Shown in pieces: positions 1 through 8,594 of a stretch of 49,078 bases of DNA (position 1 is the first letter of the stretch; each line of letters starts with the position of its first letter). The notes under the pieces are model-generated. The model had not been told where the DNA came from, made no database searches, and saw only the letters and a list, made by a program, of their open reading frames with translations. Made by a program: the position numbers and the translations under genes. The stretch lies in contig CAMCSA010000015.1 of the NCBI GenBank assembly GCA_945877405.1, positions 1 to 49,078 on the forward strand, given 5' to 3'. Source of the stretch: an uncultured Erysipelotrichaceae bacterium. GTDB lineage: Bacteria > Bacillota_I > Bacilli_A > Erysipelotrichales > Erysipelotrichaceae.

Positions 1-22
1 GGTTCGAACCCCGTACACGTCA
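1..22 (+). tRNA. 3' end of a tRNA gene (5' part outside the window)
   Basis: The first bases form the T-loop (TTCGAAC, 3-9), the 3' strand of the T-stem (CCCGT, 10-14), the 3' strand of the acceptor (ACACGTC, 15-21) and discriminator A22. CCA is not encoded. The 5' half and anticodon lie outside the window, so the amino acid cannot be assigned. A terminator follows at once, which supports a tRNA end rather than a chance match. Confidence 0.75.
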
Positions 23-26
23 CTTA

Positions 27-54
27 AAATCCACGGCTTACTGTGGATTTTTTT
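27..54 (+). terminator. Rho-independent terminator of the upstream tRNA
   Basis: An 8-bp stem (AAATCCAC with GTGGATTT) encloses an 8-nt loop and runs into a tract of T residues. It lies 4 nt after the tRNA end and before femX. Confidence 0.88.
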
Positions 55-92
55 CTTGAATACTGCAAATGATTGGAGTGAAAGGAAGATTT

Positions 93-1322
93 ATGGCTTA
101 TATATTTCATACAGATACTGATCCTGCAAAAATGGATGCCTTTGTCATGTCAGGGGAACAGAATACACTGTTTCAGTGTTCATCCTGGGCGAAGATCAAG
201 GATAACTGGGATCATTGCTTTTACAGCGTAACAGAAGATGATCGTATTGTTGCTTCAGCCATGGCTCTGATCCGTTCCATGCCACTTGGTAAAACATTAA
301 TGTATATTCCAAGAGGGCCAGTCATGGATTATAACAACACACAGCTTGTCACGTTCATGCTTGATCACATTAAAGCAGATGCGAAAAAGCGTAAGGCGAT
401 CGTGGTGCGGTTTGATCCGGCAGTACTTTCACGTAAATACCCTTATGAAAAAAGAAAAGAAATGATGCCAAAAGAGAATACAGAAACTGTAGAATTTCTG
501 AATTCCTATGGTGCAGTTCATAAAGGTTACACTGTCATGATTGAAGAAGCTACACAGCCTCGTTTCAATGCGGAAATGGACGTATACCCTGATTATCTGA
601 AAAAACTGCAGGCAAAAACAAGAAGCCGCGTAAAAAGAAGTGCTGAAAAGGGAATAAAAGTCTGTTGTGGTCATGAATATGTTCATGATTTTGCGGAAGC
701 AATGCATCATACTGAAGTCAGAAAACAGATTGCCTTACGTAACGAAGATTATTTCAGACACATGTTGGAAGTGTATGGAGATCGTGCACTCTGCATGGTT
801 GCAAAACTGAATTTTCCGGATCAGATCAATAGACTTGAGCAAGAAATTCACAATATTGAATCTGAACTTTCGTCTGATACAATTTCACGAAAAAGAAAGA
901 ATCTGCTGAATGAAACTTTGAATGAAAGAAAAAAAGAACTGAAAAGTCTGAATGAGGAATACGAAAGAGAAAACAAGGAAGAAGTCGTCACCTGCGGATG
1001 CCTTGCTGTATACAACGATCAGATGATGGAAATATTCTACATGGGGAATCATCCGGACTATATGCGTACTTTTTCAAGTTATCTGATATGGTCAAAATGT
1101 CTTGATAAATGTGTTGAACTTGGAATCACTCATTGTTCCTTTGGTGGCATAGAAGGTACATTGGATGATGGTCTGACTTTATTCAAATCCAACTGGATTA
1201 TGAATGTGGAAGAATATATCGGTGAATTCAACATTGTACTGGATCAACTGATTTATACAGCCTTTGACTCCATTTATCCGTCCTTATTAAAACTTGCCGC
1301 AAAAATAAAGGGAAGAAAATGA
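93..1322 (+). CDS. FemX/FemAB-family peptidoglycan bridge aminoacyltransferase
   Basis: This 409-residue protein belongs to the FemABX family, cytoplasmic GNAT-fold enzymes that move an amino acid from aminoacyl-tRNA to the lipid II stem peptide to start or extend the cross-bridge. The N-terminal part (TLFQCSSWAKIK, then IPRGPVMDY) and the C-terminal part (CSFGGIEG) are typical of the fold. A charged helical coiled-coil arm lies at about residues 246-296, as in FemA/FemX. I chose ATG 93 because GGAAG lies just upstream; an in-frame ATG at 69 has no ribosome site. A flippase gene follows 49 nt later, fitting joint work on lipid II. The residue transferred cannot be told from the sequence. Confidence 0.87.
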   Translation: MAYIFHTDTDPAKMDAFVMSGEQNTLFQCSSWAKIKDNWDHCFYSVTEDDRIVASAMALIRSMPLGKTLMYIPRGPVMDYNNTQLVTFMLDHIKADAKKRKAIVVRFDPAVLSRKYPYEKRKEMMPKENTETVEFLNSYGAVHKGYTVMIEEATQPRFNAEMDVYPDYLKKLQAKTRSRVKRSAEKGIKVCCGHEYVHDFAEAMHHTEVRKQIALRNEDYFRHMLEVYGDRALCMVAKLNFPDQINRLEQEIHNIESELSSDTISRKRKNLLNETLNERKKELKSLNEEYERENKEEVVTCGCLAVYNDQMMEIFYMGNHPDYMRTFSSYLIWSKCLDKCVELGITHCSFGGIEGTLDDGLTLFKSNWIMNVEEYIGEFNIVLDQLIYTAFDSIYPSLLKLAAKIKGRK

Positions 1323-1371
1323 CACATGTGTGCATTTGTCGTTTCATGGAAGCAGTGCATGGGGTAAAATA

Positions 1372-3006
1372 ATGCCGTCTATGGAAAAGAAAGATAGAAA
1401 AAATTCATTACTGGTAGGCGGTCTGATCGGGACAGCCGGAATGTTCATCGCAAAGATGATCGGTCTGCTGTATTCCATTCCGTTGTCTTCCATTCTTGGC
1501 TCAGATATGCTGATGAGCTATTACGGAACAGCCTATCGTGTATATTCATACATTCTGAATGTGTTTACTGCAGGGATTCCGTTTGCGATCTGTACGATGG
1601 TCGCAAAATATACGGCTTTGGATGATAACAGATCACTTCTGAAGATACGAAAACTGTCGCGTACACTGCTTGCCTTGTTCGGTTTTTTCGGAATGCTGCT
1701 TCTGATGGCACTTTCCTATCCGCTTGCGAAAAATGTCTGTGGCTCTGATGATCCGGGTATCATGATCATGGTATTCCTTCTGCTTTCACTGGCTCTGTTT
1801 TTCGTGCCGATTCTTTCTGCTTACAGAGGTTTCTGGCAGGGAAGAAAGGAAATGGTGGAATATGCCATTTCTCAGTCATTCGAGCAGATCTTCCGCGTCG
1901 GATTCCTATTATCAACAGCCTATGTTCTTGTCTATACGCTGAATATGGATAGAACGTATGCTCTGTATGCGGCTGTTCTTTCCACTTCTGTTGCGGCAAT
2001 TGCCGGTATTGTTCAGATTGTATATTTTGATAAGAAACATCTGAAACCGATTCGCAGCGATGCAAAAAATCAGACATTCCGTTCCGTAAAAAACAGGGAG
2101 CTGGCAAGAGAACTTCTGATCCTTGCCGGACCATACTTACTGACAAGTATGATCGGATATATCGATGATATTCTCAATTCAACTCTATTACCGATCGGAT
2201 TACGAATGCATGGATACAGCAGTGGAGACAACAGTGTCATTCTGTCTGCATTCAATTACGTAGGAACAAAACTGTGCAGTATTCCCCAGATTCTATCTCC
2301 TGGTTTTGCGGCGGCATTGATTCCATATATTACAGAAGCAGTCACAAACAATGATCGTAAGAAGATCTCGTCCATGATGACTGAATGCATCGGCATTGTC
2401 TTTTTCATCGGTGCCTTCATGTCTGCCATCATTGCGATCTATTCCAAAGATATCTTTACAGTTCTGTTTTATACAAGCGATCTTGAACTTGCGTCCAGTG
2501 TTACAAGATGGATGGCAATTGAAGCTTTCTTTGGCACGATCTGTCCGATTGTCAGTTCATTAATGCTTGCTGCTGGTTTAAAAAAATCGGTATTACGCAG
2601 ACATTTCGTGACAGCTGCTATAAAGCTTATTACAATCATACCTCTGACATATGTTCTTGGTTTCAGAGGAGCCATTATATCTTCTGCATTAGGTTATATA
2701 TACTTCTATGTGGGAAATATGATTGAACTTGAGATCAGGTATGATATCTACTTTAGGAAACTGATTGCTAATTTCCTTAAAATAGCTGTTTCTCTGATTG
2801 TGGCATTTGGTGTTTCCCTTGGACTGCGTATCATCGGACTGGATGGAAGTCAGGGGACAAAGCTGGTCGCATTTGTAAAGCTTTGTGGTAATGGACTTGT
2901 GACAATGGTGGTGTACTTCGGACTGACGGAATTGCTGAAAGTACCGCATGCATTATTCCATCGTTCATTGATTTCCGTGATTACATCGAAACTGAAAAGA
3001 AGCTGA
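1372..3006 (+). CDS. MurJ/SpoVB-type polysaccharide flippase (MOP superfamily)
   Basis: A roughly 544-residue membrane protein with about 14 hydrophobic segments and the N-terminal GLIGTAGMFIAKMIGLLYSI stretch usual in YtgP/SpoVB-type flippases. Members move lipid-linked oligosaccharides, including lipid II, across the membrane; B. subtilis YtgP acts as MurJ. Its place directly after a femX-like gene makes lipid II the likely cargo, which is inference. The reading frame can be opened from a GTG at 1330, but ATG 1372 has GGGG 8 nt upstream and gives a more normal N-terminus; ATG 1381 is also possible. An intrinsic terminator overlaps its stop codon, so the two genes form one transcript. Confidence 0.85.
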   Translation: MPSMEKKDRKNSLLVGGLIGTAGMFIAKMIGLLYSIPLSSILGSDMLMSYYGTAYRVYSYILNVFTAGIPFAICTMVAKYTALDDNRSLLKIRKLSRTLLALFGFFGMLLLMALSYPLAKNVCGSDDPGIMIMVFLLLSLALFFVPILSAYRGFWQGRKEMVEYAISQSFEQIFRVGFLLSTAYVLVYTLNMDRTYALYAAVLSTSVAAIAGIVQIVYFDKKHLKPIRSDAKNQTFRSVKNRELARELLILAGPYLLTSMIGYIDDILNSTLLPIGLRMHGYSSGDNSVILSAFNYVGTKLCSIPQILSPGFAAALIPYITEAVTNNDRKKISSMMTECIGIVFFIGAFMSAIIAIYSKDIFTVLFYTSDLELASSVTRWMAIEAFFGTICPIVSSLMLAAGLKKSVLRRHFVTAAIKLITIIPLTYVLGFRGAIISSALGYIYFYVGNMIELEIRYDIYFRKLIANFLKIAVSLIVAFGVSLGLRIIGLDGSQGTKLVAFVKLCGNGLVTMVVYFGLTELLKVPHALFHRSLISVITSKLKRS

Positions 3007-3022
3007 GATATGCTTCTTTTTT
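2995..3022 (+). terminator. Terminator of the femX-murJ unit
   Basis: AAAAGAAGC pairs with GCTTCTTTT around an 8-nt loop that contains the murJ stop codon, followed by a T run. Confidence 0.8.
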
Positions 3023-3032
3023 GGTGCCTCAG

Positions 3033-3064
3033 GCAAACGAAAACCGGATGAATATTCATCCGGT
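3033..3064 (-). terminator. Terminator of tRNA-Gln (22-bp perfect palindrome)
   Basis: Positions 3043-3064 are a perfect palindrome with half-site ACCGGATGAAT. Read on the minus strand it follows the tRNA 3' end by 6 nt and continues into TTTCGTTT, so it fits an intrinsic terminator for the tRNA. On the plus strand it has no T run. Confidence 0.75.
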
Positions 3065-3070
3065 ATCTTA

Positions 3071-3146
3071 TGGCTGGGATAGAGAGATTCGAACTCCCGA
3101 AATGACTGGTTCAGAGCCAGTTGCCTTACCGCTTGGCTATATCCCA
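3071..3146 (-). tRNA. tRNA-Gln (anticodon CTG)
   Basis: The minus strand folds into a complete 76-nt cloverleaf. The acceptor is TGGGATA/TATCCCA with discriminator G and an encoded CCA (3073-3071). The D-arm contains AGCCAAGCGGTAAGGC, the anticodon stem is ACTGG/CCAGT with loop CTCTGAA, so the anticodon is CTG. The T-loop is TTCGAAT. The 5' sequence closely matches Bacillus-type tRNA-Gln. It reads CAG codons. It is divergent from gltX, whose product in most Bacillota also charges tRNA-Gln with Glu before amidation. Confidence 0.95.
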
Positions 3147-3158
3147 ACAGCAATATTT

Positions 3159-3186
3159 ATTATACGCATTTGACGAATGTATGCAA
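3159..3186 (-). promoter_or_regulatory. Promoter of tRNA-Gln
   Basis: On the minus strand, TTGCAT (3186-3181) and a perfect TATAAT (3164-3159) are 16 nt apart, 12 nt before the tRNA 5' end. Confidence 0.75.
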
Positions 3187-3219
3187 GTGTTTTTTGAATA
3201 AAACATGAAAAAGTTTCTG

Positions 3220-3248
3220 TTGAAAATACTGAGTATGCGTTGTATAAA
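3220..3248 (+). promoter_or_regulatory. Sigma-A-type promoter of gltX
   Basis: TTGAAA (3220-3225) and TATAAA (3243-3248) are separated by 17 nt, 43 nt before the gltX start. Confidence 0.75.
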
Positions 3249-3291
3249 GGTTTGAGAAAGAGTAAAATGGAACGGCAAAGGAGTAATAAAC

Positions 3292-4746
3292 ATGGCAATT
3301 AGAACAAGATTTGCACCAAGTCCTACCGGTTATATGCATATTGGTAATCTGCGTACTGCACTGTATGCGTATCTGGTTGCGAAGAAGGATCCGGAAGGTG
3401 TGTTCATTCTTCGTATTGAAGATACCGATCAGGGAAGACTTGTAGAAGGTGCTACAGATATTATTTACGATACAATGAAGGCATGCGGTCTGAAACATGA
3501 TGAAGGACCGGATGTCGGTGGTGCATATGGTCCATATGTACAGTCAGATCGAGTCAGAAGTGGTCTGTATATGGAATATGCAAAGGAACTGATCAGAAGA
3601 GGTGGTGCACACTATTGTTTCTGTGATGAAGAAATGATTGCGGCATCTCGTGAACTGCAGGAAGCACGTGGAGAAAGCTTTAAATATGATGATCCATGTA
3701 AAAATCTGAGTATTGAAGAAGCTGAAGCAAGAATTGTTGCAGGAGAGCCATTTGTCATCCGTCAGACAATTCCTGAAACAGGTACAACATCTTTTGATGA
3801 TGAAGTGTTTGGAAGAATTACGGTAGATAATGAAACTCTGGATGAACAGATTCTGATCAAGTCTGATGGTTTCCCGACATATAACTTTGCCAATGTTATT
3901 GACGACCATCTGATGGGCATTACAGATGTTGTAAGAGGTATGGAATATCTTTCTTCTTCTCCAAAGTATAACCTCATTTATGAAGCATTCGGTTGGGAAA
4001 TTCCTCGTTATATTCATTGTCCGCCTGTTATGAAGGATGAACATTCCAAGCTGTCCAAGCGTAATGGCGATGCATCTTTCCAGGATCTTGTCGCAAAAGG
4101 ATACCTGCCGGAAGCAATTCTGAACTATATTGCATTACTTGGCTGGTCTCCGAGTGAAGATCGTGAAATCTATTCTCTGGATGAACTTGTACAGGCATTT
4201 GATGTCAAGCATATTGGTACATCCGGTGCAATCTTTGATCCGGAAAAGCTGAAGTGGGTAAATGCAACATGGTTACGTGCAATGGATCTTGACTCCTATT
4301 ATGCCCTTGTAAAGCCATATATCGATGAAGCAGTCAAGAGTGACCTTGATAAGAAGGCAATTGCCAAGGTTGTTCAGCAGCGTGCTGATACACTGGCAGA
4401 CATTGCACCAATGCTTGATTTCTTTGATACATTCCCAGCTTATGATAATGATCTTTACAACAATAAGAAGATGAAGACAAATCCTGAGGTAGCACTGAAT
4501 GCACTGACCCAGTGCCGTGAAGTACTTGCGGGAATTGATGAGTGGAAAGAAGAAACACTGCATACGGCATTGCTGGAACTGCCTAAGAAGATGGGCGTCA
4601 AAAACGGTATCGTTCTGTTCCCATTACGTCTTGCAATTACAGGAAAACAGTTTACACCAGGTGGTGCAATTGAAATTGCAGCAATTCTTGGTAAGGAAGA
4701 AACAATGAGAAGACTTGATCTTTCCATTGAACAGCTGTCTCGATAA
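3292..4746 (+). CDS. gltX: Glutamyl-tRNA synthetase
   Basis: A 484-residue class I synthetase that attaches glutamate to tRNA-Glu. The first ATP-binding motif is at residues 8-19 (APSPTGYMHIGN) and the KMSKS counterpart is KLSKR at 253-257. The length matches bacterial GluRS. A ribosome site (AAGGAG) precedes ATG 3292. No glutaminyl-tRNA synthetase is seen here, and the divergent neighbour is tRNA-Gln(CUG). In most Bacillota GluRS is non-discriminating and also makes Glu-tRNA-Gln for the GatCAB amidotransferase; that this one does so is inference. It has its own promoter and terminator, so it is monocistronic. Confidence 0.97.
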   Translation: MAIRTRFAPSPTGYMHIGNLRTALYAYLVAKKDPEGVFILRIEDTDQGRLVEGATDIIYDTMKACGLKHDEGPDVGGAYGPYVQSDRVRSGLYMEYAKELIRRGGAHYCFCDEEMIAASRELQEARGESFKYDDPCKNLSIEEAEARIVAGEPFVIRQTIPETGTTSFDDEVFGRITVDNETLDEQILIKSDGFPTYNFANVIDDHLMGITDVVRGMEYLSSSPKYNLIYEAFGWEIPRYIHCPPVMKDEHSKLSKRNGDASFQDLVAKGYLPEAILNYIALLGWSPSEDREIYSLDELVQAFDVKHIGTSGAIFDPEKLKWVNATWLRAMDLDSYYALVKPYIDEAVKSDLDKKAIAKVVQQRADTLADIAPMLDFFDTFPAYDNDLYNNKKMKTNPEVALNALTQCREVLAGIDEWKEETLHTALLELPKKMGVKNGIVLFPLRLAITGKQFTPGGAIEIAAILGKEETMRRLDLSIEQLSR

Positions 4747-4754
4747 TCTTACAC

Positions 4755-4785
4755 AGGCACATACTTGACTGTATGTGTCTTTTTC
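4755..4785 (+). terminator. Terminator of gltX
   Basis: A 10-bp stem (AGGCACATAC with GTATGTGTCT, one G-U pair) encloses a 6-nt loop, followed by TTTTTC. Confidence 0.88.
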
Positions 4786-4814
4786 TGTTGTTTTTGTCAA
4801 AAATGATCCTTTCC

Positions 4815-4843
4815 ATGACAGAATACATATTTGATTGTAAAAT
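4815..4843 (+). promoter_or_regulatory. Promoter of the ROK-to-comK-like operon
   Basis: ATGACA (4815-4820) and TAAAAT (4838-4843) are 17 nt apart, 21 nt before the ROK start. The next eight genes are tightly packed and the first clear terminator comes after 9686. Confidence 0.65.
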
Positions 4844-4864
4844 AAGTGAAAGGAAATTACGCAT

Positions 4865-5776
4865 ATGAAAAACATACTGACATTGGATCTTGGCAGAGGC
4901 TGGATCCGTTATGCTGTGACAACAGAAACACTGGATGTACTGGAGAGTGGTAAGGTACCAGTTGAAAGTACGACAGAACCGGAAGCTGTCTTTTCTCAGA
5001 TGGAAATGCTTGGCAGAAAATATCATGATCGAGTGGAAGGTATCGCTTTAACGATGCCTGGCGTCATCGATACTGAAAATGGTATTGCATATTCTGGAGG
5101 AATGTACAGATGGGTCAAAGACATGGAATATGCAAAAATCATTAAGGAAAGAACCGGCTTACATACGGTTATTCTCAATGATGCCAAGGCTGCGGCACTT
5201 GCGGAAGTAGGCTATGGATCATTGAAAAAAGTAAAGCGGGGCGTACTTCTGATGCTGCTGGGAACAGGCATCGGTGGTGCGATTGTCAATGATGGAAAGA
5301 TTGTCAATGGCTCACATTTTGCTGCAGGAGAGTTCTCGTATATGCCTGGAGATTATCAGGACCGGGAAGAAGGAGAAGACATGTTTTCAAGAGCCATGTC
5401 CATCAACCGGCTTGTGGAAATGGTAAAGCAGACAACCGGAAATGAAAATGTCAATATCATGAAGGTCATGCGTGGTCTTTCTCAACGTGATCCAAAAGTT
5501 GAGGAAGGCGTACGTCTTTACTGTAAAAGGCTTGCTTCATTTATCTATGCCATACAGTGTGTAGTAGATGTGGAACAGTTTTCCATTGGTGGCAATATCA
5601 CAGACGAACCACGATTCATTAAGATGATCCAGGAAGCGGTACATGAACGATATGAGACAAACAAGTTCAAGGTGACCTTTGAACCTGTCATCTGTGGTGT
5701 ATCCTTTCATGAGGATTCCCGTAAATATGGAGCTGTTCATCTGTTTTTGCAGATGAGCAGGGAAAGTGATCAATGA
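4865..5776 (+). CDS. Divergent ROK-family protein (sugar kinase-like)
   Basis: A 303-residue ROK-fold protein. The second phosphate loop (LGTGIGGAIVNDGKI), the conserved AGE and the Asp-containing LNDAKAAALAE are present. The usual first loop DIGGTxIK reads DLGRGWIRY, the GEIGH-type motif reads GEFSYM and so lacks its His, and the Cys-rich zinc motif of many ROK kinases is absent. ROK proteins are mostly sugar kinases or repressors; no helix-turn-helix is present, so it is not a NagC/Mlc-type repressor. Its substrate is unknown and catalysis may be weakened. AAAGGAAAT precedes the start. Its stop overlaps the next start (ATGA), so the two are translationally coupled. Confidence 0.8.
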   Translation: MKNILTLDLGRGWIRYAVTTETLDVLESGKVPVESTTEPEAVFSQMEMLGRKYHDRVEGIALTMPGVIDTENGIAYSGGMYRWVKDMEYAKIIKERTGLHTVILNDAKAAALAEVGYGSLKKVKRGVLLMLLGTGIGGAIVNDGKIVNGSHFAAGEFSYMPGDYQDREEGEDMFSRAMSINRLVEMVKQTTGNENVNIMKVMRGLSQRDPKVEEGVRLYCKRLASFIYAIQCVVDVEQFSIGGNITDEPRFIKMIQEAVHERYETNKFKVTFEPVICGVSFHEDSRKYGAVHLFLQMSRESDQ

Positions 5777-6753
5777 TGGAAATACCATCCTTTCTGCAGC
5801 CTTATCTGAACTGTGACGCATTGATCCGTCTGAAAGGCATTGATATGAACTGTGGTGTACAGATGACTTCATTTCCACTGTTTTTCCAACGCAAAACAAC
5901 AGACAGATATGATCACAGTCTGATCACGGCTTTATGCGCATGGCATTTTACCCATGATCGGATTCAGTCACTAGCATCTCTGTTTCATGATATCGCAACA
6001 CCTGTCTTCTCTCATACTGTAGATTTTGCGGGTGGTGACTACATGATGCAGGAGTCAACAGAAAAAGGGATTGCAGAAATCCTGCAGAATGATTCAGGAA
6101 TACGTACACAACTGAAACAGGATGGAATCCTGATCAAAGAAGTATGTAACTATCATATGTATCCGATCTGCGATAATACAGCACCAAAACTTTCCTGTGA
6201 TCGGCTGTCGTATCTTTTGACGGGTATGATTGAGCTTGGATTTGGTACAAAGAAGGAAGCAGAGATGATCTTTGGTGATCTTTCAGTCGGGATGAACGAA
6301 ACAGGAGAAATGGAACTCTGTTTTGGTTGTATCGATGTGGCATTGCTGTTTGCACAACGAGCTTTACAGTGTGGTATCATATACTCCTGTAGCTTTGATC
6401 GATATGCGATGGAAGAGCTGGCGCAGCTGCTCAAATCTGCTTTATCGCATCAGATACTGACCGTGAAAGATCTGTATACGACAGAAGATCAGGTCATACA
6501 GAAGTTAAAAAACAGTACTGTAGCGGATGCATGGAACAGATTCACGCAACTGTATGGAATACAGATGACAAAAACGCGAAAGGATGGATTTCTACAGGTC
6601 AAAGCGAAAAAAAGATATGTGGATCCATATGTGAGTGGAAAAGGAAGAATCAGCCAGATTGATTCATCGATGAACAGAAAGATCAGACTGTTGTTATCAG
6701 ATGATCAGTCGTTTTATATCACAGGTTTATATAAAAATAAGGGAGAGAAATAA
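5773..6753 (+). CDS. HD-domain phosphohydrolase
   Basis: A 326-residue protein with an HD metal-dependent hydrolase core. RYDHSL gives the first His, SLFHDIATPVFSHTVDF gives the HD pair, and CDRLSYLLTG supplies a likely later Asp. The arrangement resembles dGTPase-like and nucleotide-handling HD enzymes, in which LLHDIGHxPFSH is usual; here the GH is replaced by AT. The substrate is not known. It overlaps the ROK stop by 4 nt and is followed 1 nt later by rdgB, a dNTP-cleaning enzyme, so a role with phosphorylated small molecules is a reasonable inference. Confidence 0.75.
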   Translation: MMEIPSFLQPYLNCDALIRLKGIDMNCGVQMTSFPLFFQRKTTDRYDHSLITALCAWHFTHDRIQSLASLFHDIATPVFSHTVDFAGGDYMMQESTEKGIAEILQNDSGIRTQLKQDGILIKEVCNYHMYPICDNTAPKLSCDRLSYLLTGMIELGFGTKKEAEMIFGDLSVGMNETGEMELCFGCIDVALLFAQRALQCGIIYSCSFDRYAMEELAQLLKSALSHQILTVKDLYTTEDQVIQKLKNSTVADAWNRFTQLYGIQMTKTRKDGFLQVKAKKRYVDPYVSGKGRISQIDSSMNRKIRLLLSDDQSFYITGLYKNKGEK

Positions 6754-6754
6754 C

Positions 6755-7354
6755 ATGAGTGAAAAAGTAATTGTTGTTGCTTCAGGTAATGCAGGCAAGA
6801 TCAGAGAATTCAAGGAGATTCTTGAACCATTAGGTTATATCGTCAAGGCACAGAGCCAACTGCCTGCGATTGAAGAAGTGGAAGAAACAGGTACAACATT
6901 CCATGATAATGCCATCATCAAGGCACAGGCGATCACAGATGCATTCGGCATCATGGCTGTCAGTGATGACTCGGGTCTGGAAATTGATGCTTTGGATCGT
7001 AAACCAGGTGTATACAGTGCCAGATGGCTTGGCCATGATACACCATATGACATCAAGAATGCACAGGTTCTGGATATGCTGAAAGATGTCACCAATCGTA
7101 CATGCCGTTATGTATGCGCCATTGCGGTAACACGTCCTGGTGCAGAACCGGTTGTTTTTGAGGATTCAGTCGAATGTGTTATAGCACCAGAAGCAAGAGG
7201 CACCAATGGTTTTGGTTATGATCCGATCATTCTGTATGAACCGATGGGAAAGACAATGGCTGAAATGAGTAAGGATGAGAAGAATTCCATTTCTCATCGT
7301 GGCAAGGCTGTCAGAAAGTTTGAACAGTGGCTCAATGAAACAGATACTCATTAA
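6755..7354 (+). CDS. rdgB: XTP/dITP diphosphatase (RdgB/HAM1 family)
   Basis: A 199-residue enzyme that hydrolyses deaminated purine triphosphates (dITP, XTP, ITP) to monophosphates and so keeps inosine and xanthine out of DNA and RNA. Family motifs are clear: SGNAGKIREF at residues 10-19, DDSGL at 71-75 with the catalytic Asp, GVYSARWLG, NGFGYDPI and SHRGKA near the C-terminus. The frame is open upstream, but ATG 6755 has GGGAG 9 nt before it and matches the usual family start. A deoxyinosine glycosylase further along (38480-38956) covers the next step of defence against the same damage. Confidence 0.95.
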   Translation: MSEKVIVVASGNAGKIREFKEILEPLGYIVKAQSQLPAIEEVEETGTTFHDNAIIKAQAITDAFGIMAVSDDSGLEIDALDRKPGVYSARWLGHDTPYDIKNAQVLDMLKDVTNRTCRYVCAIAVTRPGAEPVVFEDSVECVIAPEARGTNGFGYDPIILYEPMGKTMAEMSKDEKNSISHRGKAVRKFEQWLNETDTH

Positions 7355-8015
7355 AACTGCCTCTATCATCGCTTCCCTTTGTTTTCTTATTGCATTACTG
7401 ATCACACTGGTGGATGTCATCTGCTTCAACAGATCATTCTTTGCGTATGAATATGAAAAAAGCGGACAGGCTGAAATCATCGGAATGAGTGATGAAGATC
7501 TGATGCATGCAACGCATGTGCTGCTGGATTACCTGCAGGAAAAAAGAGATGATATTTCTGTGGAAGCTGTCATTGATGGGGTAGAGACAATCGTATTCAC
7601 CACAAGAGAATCCATGCATATGGAAGATGTCAGAGATCTGTATCAGGATGCACTGCGGGTAAGAAATATCACTGCTTTGATCTGTGTGATCACAGGTGCT
7701 TTCCTGTATGGGGTATGTGGTAAACAAAGGATGGAAGTCTATCAGGATGGACTGGAGAACGGATTATTTATGATGGGATGTTTTGTGATCTGTATCGGTG
7801 CATGGGCTGTACTGGACTTTTCTGAGTTCTGGATGGATTTCCATTATGTGTTTTTTGACAATGATCTGTTTTTACTGGATGCAACAAGATCTATCATGAT
7901 CAACATGTTTCCGCAAAGCTTCTTCTTTGATCTTGTTGTTGCGATTATTGTCAGCTTTGGCGGAAGCTGTGGTCTTCTGTATTATGGCATCAGAAAACTG
8001 ATCAAAAGGAGATGA
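7335..8015 (+). CDS. DUF1461 (TIGR01906-type) integral membrane protein
   Basis: A roughly 226-residue protein with an N-terminal transmembrane segment, an extracytoplasmic loop of about 80 residues, then three more hydrophobic segments. This pattern, ending ...LLYYGIRKLIKRR, fits the DUF1461 family, which has no known function. ATG 7335 lies inside the end of rdgB (20-nt overlap) without a clear ribosome site, suggesting translational coupling; the frame stays open further upstream. The trmL ribosome site lies within its last codons. Confidence 0.7.
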   Translation: MKQILIKTASIIASLCFLIALLITLVDVICFNRSFFAYEYEKSGQAEIIGMSDEDLMHATHVLLDYLQEKRDDISVEAVIDGVETIVFTTRESMHMEDVRDLYQDALRVRNITALICVITGAFLYGVCGKQRMEVYQDGLENGLFMMGCFVICIGAWAVLDFSEFWMDFHYVFFDNDLFLLDATRSIMINMFPQSFFFDLVVAIIVSFGGSCGLLYYGIRKLIKRR

Positions 8016-8017
8016 AC

Positions 8018-8563
8018 ATGATCCATGTCGTTTTATATCAGCCGGAGATTCCGGCCAATACCGGTAATATCATGCGGACATGTGCTGCATTCAACTGCAG
8101 ACTTCATCTGATTGAACCGCTTGGATTTTATCTGGATGAAAAACATCTGCGCAGAGCCGGTATGGATTATCTGCTGCAGGTGGATTACACGGTTCACCAT
8201 GACTGGAACAGTTTTATGGATGGCAGAGTCGGTGCATTCTATTTTGTGACAAGGTATGGAAACAGAGTTCCATCTTCCTTTGATTACAGGAAAGATGATG
8301 AACAGGGTAAGGATATCTATCTTGTTTTTGGCAAGGAAAGTACAGGCATTGATAAGGAAATTCTGTATGATCATCTGGATCACTGCATCCGGATTCCAAT
8401 GATTCCACAGGCAAGAAGTCTGAATCTGTCCAACTGTGTTGCCTTATGTGTATATGAAGTTCTCGACCAGCTTGGATATCCTGGTTTATCGTCTGTTGAG
8501 ACCATCAAAGGAGAAGACTTTCTGATCAAAGAGCACATGGCTGGACAGAATCGCAGTCAATGA
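8018..8563 (+). CDS. trmL: tRNA (cytidine/uridine(34)-2'-O)-methyltransferase, SPOUT family
   Basis: A 181-residue TrmL/CspR-type SPOUT enzyme that methylates the 2'-OH of the wobble base in certain tRNAs, using S-adenosylmethionine. Seen motifs are PEIPANTGNIMRTCA near the N-terminus, LVFGKESTGI in the middle and IPMIPQARSLNLSNCVA, which forms the trefoil knot and cofactor site. AAAGGAG at 8005-8011 is correctly spaced for ATG 8018; an ATG at 8012 would sit too close. It overlaps or abuts its neighbours as part of the long operon. Confidence 0.93.
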   Translation: MIHVVLYQPEIPANTGNIMRTCAAFNCRLHLIEPLGFYLDEKHLRRAGMDYLLQVDYTVHHDWNSFMDGRVGAFYFVTRYGNRVPSSFDYRKDDEQGKDIYLVFGKESTGIDKEILYDHLDHCIRIPMIPQARSLNLSNCVALCVYEVLDQLGYPGLSSVETIKGEDFLIKEHMAGQNRSQ

Positions 8564-8594
8564 TAGAATGCAGATGAGTAAGGGGGTATGATGT

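Noticed and set aside
429-710. Minus-strand open frame opposite femX, and many similar frames opposite gltX, alaS, smc and others
   Set aside because: They lie wholly within strongly supported genes, have no ribosome sites or family motifs, and their composition mirrors the opposite strand.
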